Assembly (NCBI GenBank): GCA_016934435.1
Contig: JAFGSU010000120.1
Coordinates: 1-5,155, forward strand
Direction: 5' to 3'
Length of the DNA: 5,155 nt
Source of the DNA: Candidatus Zhuqueibacterota bacterium
Lineage (GTDB): Bacteria; Zhuqueibacterota; Zhuqueibacteria; Residuimicrobiales; Residuimicrobiaceae
A model generated the notes under the pieces. That model saw only the letters and a program-made list of their open reading frames with translations. It was not told the origin of the DNA and made no database searches. How positions within the stretch are numbered: position 1 is the stretch's first letter; the number at the start of each line of letters is the position of its first letter. The translations under genes and the position numbers were made by a program. Of the stretch, positions 1 through 4,696 are shown in pieces.

Positions 1-1194
1 GATCATACCCACGCCCAGGGCCAGGCCGCCCAGGGAAATGGTATTAATGCTGAGCCCAAAAAAATCGATCAGCACAAAGGTGGCGACGATGGAGATGGGA
101 ATGGAAAGGGCGATGATGAGAGTATTGCGCATGTTGCCGAGAAAGAGGAAAATAATCACGGCGGCCAGCACCGCACCCAGCAGCGCATTTCTGACCACGC
201 TGTTGATGGCATTTTTTATGAATACCGACTGATCGCGAATGATGTTGACCTGGATATCGGCGGGTAGCGCAACCTGTAACCGCGGCAGTTCTTCTTTTAC
301 TTCATCGCACATGGCCACGGTATTGCCGCCGCTTTTCTCGCGCACCGAAACGCCCACCACCTCGACGCCGTTCAGGCGGGTAATGGTCGTACGCTCTTTG
401 TTTTCCAGCCGCACCTGTGCCACCTCCTGCAGCCGGACGGGCACGCCGTTCTTCACAGCGATAATAGTACCGCCGATTTCCGCCACTTTGTTATATTTTC
501 CCAGTGTACGAATGAAATAGGTGTTGCGTTCGGAATAGATCTTGCCGGCCGGCACGTTCATGTTTTCCGCCATCAGCGCAGCATTGATCTGTGTCAGCGT
601 CAGGTTGTGGCGCGACAATCGGTCGGGATCGACCCGGACTACCACTTCCTGTTCAAATCCGCCGGTGATCTGCACCTGGGCGACATTCTCCAGGCGCAGG
701 AGCCGGTTTTTGATTTTTTCCTCCACCAGATCGCGGATTTCGTTGAGGCCGCGCTGGTCGGAATTGAAGCCAATTTCTATCCCCGGCGGCAGGAAATCCT
801 GTATTTGCAGTACCGTCGGCTCCAGCGTTTCGCGCGGGAAGCGACTGCGCGCCTTAAACGTGCGTTCCTGAACCGCTGTTTTCGCCTCGTCGAAATCGAC
901 ACCCCACTTGAACCGCGCAATGACCCGGCAGAGCCCATCCATACAGATGGATTCCATCTCATCAAGACCGTCGATCGTGCTCAATTCCTCTTCAAGCGGT
1001 TTGGCTATTTGCTCTTCGATCTCTGCGGGTCCCACGCCGGGGTAGGGCGCAATGACGATGAGACTGGGCGCGACAAATTCCGGCCAGAAGGAGACCGGAA
1101 TGCCGGGTATGGCAAAAAGCCCGAGGACCACGACCGCCAGTACCATCAGTATGGTGCCGACCGGATTTTTCACTGCAATTTCGGTTATTCTCAT
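1..1194 (-). CDS. RND-family efflux pump, inner-membrane subunit (C-terminal part outside window)
   Basis: This is the N-terminal 398 codons of a resistance-nodulation-division transporter, the proton-driven pump of a tripartite efflux complex in the inner membrane. The frame is open to the left edge; full-length family members are about 1,000-1,050 residues. TM1 spans about residues 11-30, followed by the typical turn with PVSFWPEF (33-40) and YPGVGPAEIEEQI (51-63). The periplasmic porter subdomains PN1 and PN2 fill about 40-330. TM2 (about 336-352), a polar FLGNMRN turn, TM3 (about 359-378) and the beginning of TM4 (GLALGVGMI) follow. The window ends just before the TM4 proton-relay aspartates that would separate drug (HAE) from metal (HME) pumps, so the substrate class is unknown. 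The ATG lies 2 nt after the adaptor stop codon, with GAGGAG 8 nt upstream, so the two genes are probably translationally coupled. An unusual C-x4-C pair occurs at residues 84 and 89 in PN1. Family assignment is very secure. Confidence 0.97.
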   Translation of the reverse strand, partial: MRITEIAVKNPVGTILMVLAVVVLGLFAIPGIPVSFWPEFVAPSLIVIAPYPGVGPAEIEEQIAKPLEEELSTIDGLDEMESICMDGLCRVIARFKWGVDFDEAKTAVQERTFKARSRFPRETLEPTVLQIQDFLPPGIEIGFNSDQRGLNEIRDLVEEKIKNRLLRLENVAQVQITGGFEQEVVVRVDPDRLSRHNLTLTQINAALMAENMNVPAGKIYSERNTYFIRTLGKYNKVAEIGGTIIAVKNGVPVRLQEVAQVRLENKERTTITRLNGVEVVGVSVREKSGGNTVAMCDEVKEELPRLQVALPADIQVNIIRDQSVFIKNAINSVVRNALLGAVLAAVIIFLFLGNMRNTLIIALSIPISIVATFVLIDFFGLSINTISLGGLALGVGMI

Positions 1195-1196
1195 TC

Positions 1197-2078
1197 TCAG
1201 CGCTCCTCGATTATCTGTACCGGTGCGCCGTCCTGCAATTGATTCTGACCGACCACCACCACCCGGTCGCCGCTCTCCAGCCCGGAAACCACTTCGATGG
1301 ACCGATCCAATATGACGCCGGTCTCAACAGCAGTGAAGCGGACGCGATCCCCCTGTAAAACGTAGACATATTTGTTGGCGCCGGACCTGACAATCGCATC
1401 CAGCGGCGCCAGTAGTCCCGTTCGGGGTCGCGCCCTGAAATAACAAACCACAAACATACCAGGCTTGAGATGATAGGATGGATTATCGACCAGAATTTTA
1501 ACATCAATCGTACGCGATACCGGATCCGCTACAGGACTGATCTCCGCGACGCGGCCGGTCAACGGTTTATTCCCCGGGACCTCCACCTGCAGCCGAACCG
1601 GATCGCCCGGTTTAACCATATTTAGCATGGACTCGAAAACCTGCGCCACCACAAAGACGCGCTGCAGTGCGCTGATTCGATACACCGGCATTGGCGGCGA
1701 CACCATTGAGCCGATTTCCACCCTATCCTGGGTAATGATGCCGCTTGCGGACGCCTCGATTTTCACCGGCGCGAATTCCATCCCCGGTATATCCTGGAGG
1801 ACCTCGGCCAACGCTTGACCCTCCTGCACCCGCTGGCCAAGACGGATGTATTCCGCCGTCACTTTGCCGGCGGCCTTTGAGTATACATCGACCTCCCAGA
1901 GCGGCTCAATCTCGCCGGTGATTTTAAATTCATCCGAAAACCTCTCCTGCCGCACGCTTTCTACCATCACAGCAACGGCTTCCTCCTGTGTTGAGGTCTT
2001 TTCCGCTACCTCCGAATCCCCCTTGCAAGCTATTAATAGTAGACCGCCGAGCATCAGGCAGTATAAAGTATATCGCAT
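1197..2078 (-). CDS. RND periplasmic adaptor (membrane fusion) lipoprotein, short form without alpha-hairpin
   Basis: This 293-residue adaptor should link the RND pump to the outer membrane channel. It starts with a lipoprotein signal, residues 1-17, with lipobox L-I-A-C and lipidated Cys18. A charged linker follows (19-40), and then a beta-barrel lead-in (FKITGEIEP, 51-59). The first lipoyl half-motif spans about 61-93 (VDVYSKAAGKV... GQRVQEGQALAEV) and the second about 106-128 (KIEASASGIITQ... VEIGSMVSP). Beta-barrel elements include SPVADPVSRTIDVKI (181-195) and HLKPGMFV (203-210), with a membrane-proximal domain to the C-terminus (SGLESGDRVVVVGQNQL). Typical members are about 350-400 residues and carry a long coiled-coil hairpin between the lipoyl halves; here only about a dozen residues separate them. 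The ATG is supported by AGGAG (2090-2086) at 7-nt spacing. The frame is intact, so this is a naturally short adaptor and not an obvious pseudogene. Confidence 0.96.
   Translation of the reverse strand: MRYTLYCLMLGGLLLIACKGDSEVAEKTSTQEEAVAVMVESVRQERFSDEFKITGEIEPLWEVDVYSKAAGKVTAEYIRLGQRVQEGQALAEVLQDIPGMEFAPVKIEASASGIITQDRVEIGSMVSPPMPVYRISALQRVFVVAQVFESMLNMVKPGDPVRLQVEVPGNKPLTGRVAEISPVADPVSRTIDVKILVDNPSYHLKPGMFVVCYFRARPRTGLLAPLDAIVRSGANKYVYVLQGDRVRFTAVETGVILDRSIEVVSGLESGDRVVVVGQNQLQDGAPVQIIEER
1203..1208 (-). promoter_or_regulatory. Shine-Dalgarno of the RND pump, inside the adaptor gene
   Basis: GAGGAG on the minus strand lies within the last codons of the adaptor gene, 8 nt before the pump ATG at 1194. 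It fixes the pump start and indicates coupling to translation of the adaptor. Confidence 0.8.
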
Positions 2079-2206
2079 GGAATCACTCCTGATTTAAATA
2101 CAAAACTGATCAAAGCACAGGACGCTGCCTGCTCGATGCATAAAGTCCTATGACAGGCGAAAAGGCAGCTCCCGGGCAATTTTTTGCATTGTACCACCTG
2201 AACCAT
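2079..2206 (-). other. 128-nt gap between the tolC-like and adaptor genes
   Basis: This is the only sizeable gap inside the operon. I see no convincing sigma70-type promoter and no hairpin followed by a T-run. Weak pairings exist, for example AGGAC (2119-2123) with GTCCT (2145-2149) around a 21-nt loop. The adaptor Shine-Dalgarno AGGAG sits at 2090-2086. The gap could host partial termination, mRNA processing or an internal promoter, but nothing in it decides which. Confidence 0.5.
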
Positions 2207-3538
2207 TTATTGCGACTCAAACCAGCTAAAGTCGCCCATGGCCCGGCATACTTCGATTTTCGCCATAATATGATTGAAAAGCAGCTGCAGATTGGCCAGT
2301 TCGCTCTGTGCCAGGGCCTGTTGCGCATCGAGGACATCGAGCGAGGAAATCAGGCCGTTTTGATATTGCCTTTCTGCCGTTTGCAATGCCTCCCGGGTAA
2401 GAGAGATATTCACTTCCTGCGCCTCTATTTTCACATCACTCTGCTGCAAGCCGACCAGCGCCGTCCTGATTTGCATGCGGATGAGTTCGCGTACCTCTTC
2501 CTCCTGCAACCGGGCCCTGGATAATTGCAGCTGCGCTTCCTGCATTTTATATGAGGAGGCAAATCCATCAAACAGCGGCACAATAACCTGAACACCTGCA
2601 TTCCAATTATCAACGAACTTGTCCGGGTCCATGGGATCAAAACCATTTTGAACGTTGTAACCGGAAAAAAAAGCGACATTCGGTTTGTTCAGGCTCCTGG
2701 CGAGACGGATATTCTCCTCGGCCAGGTTCTGTTGTACGCCTAAAACCTCCAATTCCGTTCTCATCGCCCAGGCTTTCTGCAGAATTTCCTTTTCATTTGC
2801 GGATATGGGCCTGTGAGAAAATTCTCCGCTAACCCCCAGGTCTTCGGCTTCGGTTGCTATCAACCTGGCAAGAAAAATCCGGCTTTTTACAAGGTTCAGC
2901 CCGGCATCGGCGACCGTGGTTCGCGCGGTCTGCACCTGCGCCCGGGCGCGCAGTGTATCCAGGCTGGAAACGTATCCGGATTGGAAGCGTTGTACCGCCG
3001 TGCTCAGGTGACGGTGCGCCCGTGACAGGTTTTGCTCGTGTACCGAAATTACTTTCTGGTTCAGCAAAAGCGCATAATAAGCGCGCAGGACCTGATCCGT
3101 GGTGTTGATCCGCTGCTGTTTTTGCTGCACTGTGCTCAGGTTTATGCCGAATCGAGCGATATCCAGGGTGGAACGAATTCGTCCCCAGGTGAAAAGCGGC
3201 AGCTGCAGCCGAACATCGGCATTGACGCGGTTGGGTACCCCGAATTGAAAGGTCCGCTCGCCGGTTCCCATGGGGATGGTGAAAGAAGTCACCTTGCCGA
3301 TTCGTGTATAAGCCCCATTGACGGTCAGGAACGGATATTTTTGCGCCCTGCTGTTTCCCAATTTTGCCTCCGCGAGGCGGGTGTCGAGTTCCGCCATCTG
3401 CAGTATCCGGCTGGTTTCAAAGGCTCGATGCAGACAATCCTTCAAACTCAAGGGTTGGCCGGAGATCGCCTTCTGCCCAAAAAACAGCACCCCGGTCGCT
3501 GCAAGTACGTATAACGCATGTTGAATGGTTGATTTCAT
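2207..3538 (-). CDS. TolC-family outer membrane efflux protein
   Basis: This 443-residue outer membrane factor is expected to form the trimeric channel through which the RND pump discharges. A signal peptide covers about residues 1-27, with a hydrophobic core (ALYVLAATGVLFF) and probable cleavage near AISG/Q. The mature protein shows the internal duplication of the family. Outer-membrane beta-strand segments appear at LQLPLFTWGR (111-120) and VQVIVPLFDGF (316-326). The matching helical repeats are RFQSGYVSSLDTLRARAQV (184-202) and QYQNGLISSLDVLDAQQAL (391-409). Long amphipathic helices lie between them, rich in Gln, Glu, Arg and Ala. Length is normal for the family and no C-terminal extension is present. 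The ATG is 16 nt after the marR stop. The ribosome site is weak (GGGG at 3552-3549, 10 nt upstream), so translation may lean on readthrough from marR. Being placed before the adaptor and pump genes is less common than the E. coli style order but well known in other phyla. Confidence 0.96.
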   Translation of the reverse strand: MKSTIQHALYVLAATGVLFFGQKAISGQPLSLKDCLHRAFETSRILQMAELDTRLAEAKLGNSRAQKYPFLTVNGAYTRIGKVTSFTIPMGTGERTFQFGVPNRVNADVRLQLPLFTWGRIRSTLDIARFGINLSTVQQKQQRINTTDQVLRAYYALLLNQKVISVHEQNLSRAHRHLSTAVQRFQSGYVSSLDTLRARAQVQTARTTVADAGLNLVKSRIFLARLIATEAEDLGVSGEFSHRPISANEKEILQKAWAMRTELEVLGVQQNLAEENIRLARSLNKPNVAFFSGYNVQNGFDPMDPDKFVDNWNAGVQVIVPLFDGFASSYKMQEAQLQLSRARLQEEEVRELIRMQIRTALVGLQQSDVKIEAQEVNISLTREALQTAERQYQNGLISSLDVLDAQQALAQSELANLQLLFNHIMAKIEVCRAMGDFSWFESQ

Positions 3539-3554
3539 CTTGGTTTATCCCCGG

Positions 3555-4001
3555 TTAAGGCGTGTGTTGGTCTGGCTGGCTTTTTTCTACTAAACGCAGG
3601 ATGGTTTCAAATGCCGACAGCAGTTCCTCCTGTTCCGGGATGGAGAGCGGCTGCATCAGCTGTCGATAAACGATTTCCATATCCTGCATGCGTTTATGTA
3701 AAAGGGATTCGGCTTTTTTTGTCAGTCGGAACAGCGTCAGGCGATGGTCTGCGGGTGATTTTTCGCGTTGCAACCAGCCCTGTTGTTCGAGGCGATCCAC
3801 CATGCCCGAGGCCGAACTCTGCGCGATCATCAGGCGTTGCTGAAGTTGTTTGATGGACATGGGGCCGCGGTGCATGACCAGCATGAGGACGCGGTACTGG
3901 GCGAGTGAAAAATCACCGATTTTAGAAGCCTGTCCCGCCAGATGATGCAGGACATGCATGAGACGGGTGAAAAGCGGCGCCAGACGTTGAATATGATCCA
4001 C
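3555..4001 (-). CDS. MarR-family transcriptional regulator (GTG start)
   Basis: This 148-residue winged-helix repressor is typical in length for the MarR family, which usually acts as ligand-relieved dimeric repressors of adjacent efflux genes. An N-terminal dimerisation helix covers about residues 3-23. Next come SLAQYRVLMLV (32-42) and the helix-turn-helix MSIKQLQQRLMIAQSSASGMVDRLEQQGW (48-76, in which residues 58-73 form the recognition helix region). The wing carries the canonical D-x-R signature (D85, R87) followed by LTLFRLT. C-terminal dimerisation helices end in a polar tail. There is no conserved Cys of the OhrR redox type near the N-terminus, so a small-molecule effector is more likely than peroxide. 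The start is GTG at 4001, supported by AAGGA (4013-4009) at 7-nt spacing. It is the first gene of the efflux operon and has two operator-like palindromes directly upstream, so autorepression is inferred. Confidence 0.95.
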   Translation of the reverse strand: MDHIQRLAPLFTRLMHVLHHLAGQASKIGDFSLAQYRVLMLVMHRGPMSIKQLQQRLMIAQSSASGMVDRLEQQGWLQREKSPADHRLTLFRLTKKAESLLHKRMQDMEIVYRQLMQPLSIPEQEELLSAFETILRLVEKSQPDQHTP

Positions 4002-4008
4002 GGAAGTA

Positions 4009-4013
4009 TCCTT
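4009..4013 (-). promoter_or_regulatory. Shine-Dalgarno deciding the marR GTG start
   Basis: AAGGA on the minus strand lies 7 nt before GTG at 4001. No ATG at suitable spacing competes with it, so the GTG start is well supported. Confidence 0.8.
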
Positions 4014-4020
4014 TTTAATT

Positions 4021-4035
4021 TATCGCTTTACGATA
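4021..4035 (-). promoter_or_regulatory. Probable MarR operator, proximal copy
   Basis: On the minus strand this reads TATCGTAAAGCGATA, with perfect 5-bp arms TATCG/CGATA around a 5-nt centre. It matches the adjacent palindrome at 13 of 15 positions. It sits between the predicted transcription start and the marR ribosome site. Size and symmetry fit a winged-helix dimer site; binding by the adjacent regulator is inference. Confidence 0.7.
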
Positions 4036-4050
4036 CATCGTTTTACGATA
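4036..4050 (-). promoter_or_regulatory. Probable MarR operator, distal copy overlapping the transcription start
   Basis: On the minus strand this reads TATCGTAAAACGATG, containing a perfect ATCGT/ACGAT inverted repeat around AAA. It abuts the proximal copy without a gap, so the two centres are 15 bp apart. It touches the last base of the -10 box and covers the expected start near 4043, so occupancy should block RNA polymerase. Confidence 0.72.
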
Positions 4051-4078
4051 AAATAGGAAAATGATGGTATAATGTCAA
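4050..4078 (-). promoter_or_regulatory. Sigma70-type promoter of the efflux operon
   Basis: The minus strand has a perfect TTGACA -35 box (4078-4073), a 17-nt spacer (4072-4056) and TATTTT as the -10 box (4055-4050, four of six consensus positions). The predicted start is near 4043, which gives a leader of roughly 42 nt before the marR GTG. Placement directly upstream of two palindromes and a ribosome site supports it; the start site is inferred. Confidence 0.75.
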
Positions 4079-4143
4079 GGAGTATCTTCGTTGATCCGTT
4101 AACTTTATTGATGTTTGCAGGGGATGGCTTGGTTCTAACGACA

Positions 4144-4193
4144 GCGGAGATCGCCACGCTCCAACGCAGTCCATCGTGGATGGGACGCTCCGC
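4144..4193. repeat. Nested imperfect palindrome
   Basis: Outer arms are GCGGAG (4144-4149) and CTCCGC (4188-4193). Inside lie GTCC/GGAC (4169-4172 with 4183-4186) and, as an alternative, TCCA/TGGA (4170-4173 with 4177-4180). GGAG (4146-4149) can also pair locally with CTCC (4159-4162). The word ACGCTCC occurs twice (4156-4162, 4185-4191). It is the first member of the palindromic cluster. Confidence 0.6.
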
Positions 4194-4253
4194 GTTCAGT
4201 CAGGCAATAATCCGGTAAAAAGCCGATGACACGGTGCAAAGCGGCGATAAAAT

Positions 4254-4280
4254 GTTCCCACGAAGAGAGACTGTGGGAAC
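4254..4280. repeat. Perfect 8-bp inverted repeat (hairpin 1 of a series)
   Basis: GTTCCCAC (4254-4261) and GTGGGAAC (4273-4280) pair perfectly around an 11-nt purine-rich loop. The right arm can instead pair with a downstream TTCCCA (4285-4290), so two structures compete. No T-run follows, so it is not a simple terminator. Confidence 0.75.
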
Positions 4281-4296
4281 AAGATTCCCATCGGAA

Positions 4297-4316
4297 CGCG
4301 GACATTCCTGTCCGCG
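4297..4316. repeat. Perfect 8-bp hairpin with 4-nt loop (hairpin 2)
   Basis: CGCGGACA (4297-4304) and TGTCCGCG (4309-4316) pair around TTCC. This is the most stable-looking hairpin of the window. Only three T residues occur shortly after it (4318-4320), too few for a standard intrinsic terminator. Confidence 0.78.
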
Positions 4317-4336
4317 CTTTGCCGAACCGCACCTCA

Positions 4337-4361
4337 GCCGCATCATACGCTCAGATGCGGC
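4337..4361. repeat. Perfect 8-bp hairpin with 9-nt loop (hairpin 3)
   Basis: GCCGCATC (4337-4344) and GATGCGGC (4354-4361) pair perfectly. The right arm's GCGGC (4357-4361) can alternatively pair with GCCGC (4370-4374), so competing folds exist here too. Confidence 0.75.
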
Positions 4362-4400
4362 GACACGATGCCGCTTTGTCCCGCGCCCCTTATCGACGCG

Positions 4401-4430
4401 TGAGCAAGCGCAACCGGGGATGCGCACTCA
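4401..4430. repeat. Bulged two-part hairpin (hairpin 4)
   Basis: TGAG (4401-4404) pairs with CTCA (4427-4430), and inside it GCGCA (4408-4412) pairs with TGCGC (4421-4425) around an 8-nt loop. An asymmetric internal loop (CAA against A) separates the two stems. It closes the GC-rich cluster. Confidence 0.6.
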
Positions 4431-4491
4431 AATAAACGCCGGAATCGTTCTGAGTTATGCCCACCACTCGCGTCGCCATCGAATAAAAATC

Positions 4492-4517
4492 TTGCTTATC
4501 TTGCCTTATTTTGCTTA
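4492..4517 (+). repeat. Three short direct repeats, TTGCTTA type
   Basis: TTGCTTA (4492-4498), TTGCCTTA (4501-4508) and TTGCTTA (4511-4517) recur at about one helical turn (9 and 10 bp). They stand at the GC-rich to AT-rich boundary, about 180 bp upstream of the peptidase start. They could be a cooperative binding site or simple sequence drift. Confidence 0.45.
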
Positions 4518-4564
4518 ATTTATTAAACCGATACATTGCAAAAAGTAGTGTAATTATGTGTAGC

Positions 4565-4579
4565 CCACCTGGAAGGTGG
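4565..4579. repeat. Short 6-bp hairpin
   Basis: CCACCT (4565-4570) and AGGTGG (4574-4579) flank GGA. Outer TGTA (4559-4562) and TACA (4584-4587) can extend the structure across an internal loop. The next run of five T residues starts 18 nt later, too far for a standard terminator. Confidence 0.55.
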
Positions 4580-4592
4580 ACCATACAAATAT

Positions 4593-4612
4593 TAATCTTT
4601 TTAATACTTTTT
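4593..4612 (+). repeat. Tandem AT-rich direct repeat
   Basis: TAATCTTTTT (4593-4602) is followed directly by TAATACTTTTT (4602-4612). It is probably slippage-prone sequence; no function is evident. Confidence 0.45.
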
Positions 4613-4624
4613 GGACAGCTCCAT

Positions 4625-4643
4625 GCAGCCTCACAGATGCTGC
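4625..4643. repeat. Small hairpin in the peptidase leader
   Basis: GCAGC (4625-4629) and GCTGC (4639-4643) pair around a 9-nt loop, about 54 nt before the peptidase ATG. With only 5 bp, it could be chance. Confidence 0.35.
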
Positions 4644-4696
4644 GCTCTAATTATTTGATAAAAATTCGCTATATTAATACAAGTGAGTAAAATTCT

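Larger units (their letters stand above)
4081..4696. other. Long intergenic region without a convincing gene
   Basis: This 616-nt stretch lies between the divergent marR promoter and the P1 peptidase. Open frames in it are short, low-complexity in composition and lack ribosome sites, and I call none of them genes. About 4144-4430 is GC-rich and dense in inverted repeats, described separately. About 4480-4696 is AT-rich, with short direct repeats and two modest hairpins. I see no tRNA, rRNA, CRISPR array or transposase. A clear promoter for the downstream gene could not be identified. Confidence 0.7.

Noticed and set aside
607..1242. Long plus-strand open frame (211 codons) opposite the RND gene
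   Set aside because: It is the antisense shadow of the RND coding sequence, whose minus-strand frame has clear family motifs. Its own product has no recognisable features.
2150..2524. Plus-strand open frame opposite the 3' end of the tolC-like gene
   Set aside because: It lacks a ribosome site and is explained by the codon structure of the tolC-like gene on the other strand.
3032..3514. 160-codon plus-strand open frame opposite the start of the tolC-like gene
   Set aside because: It is antisense to a well-supported gene with signal peptide and internal repeats; the plus-strand product has no family-like features.
4068..4073. TATAAT on the plus strand as a rightward promoter
   Set aside because: It largely overlaps the complement of the leftward TTGACA box, has no decent -35 at 16-18 nt, and lies over 600 nt from the next rightward gene.
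4297..4320. Hairpin 4297-4316 as an intrinsic terminator
   Set aside because: The stem is strong but only three T residues follow, and no gene ends just upstream on either strand.
4144..4430. CRISPR array
   Set aside because: The palindromic units differ in sequence and there are no identical direct repeats with uniform spacers.
4234..4518. Short overlapping open frames on both strands in the intergenic region
   Set aside because: They run straight through the inverted repeats, have no ribosome sites, and their composition follows the palindromes. They are best explained as chance frames in GC-rich repeats.
4655..4680. TTGATA plus TAATAC as the peptidase promoter
   Set aside because: The spacer is only 14 nt, well short of the usual 16-18, so the match is not convincing.
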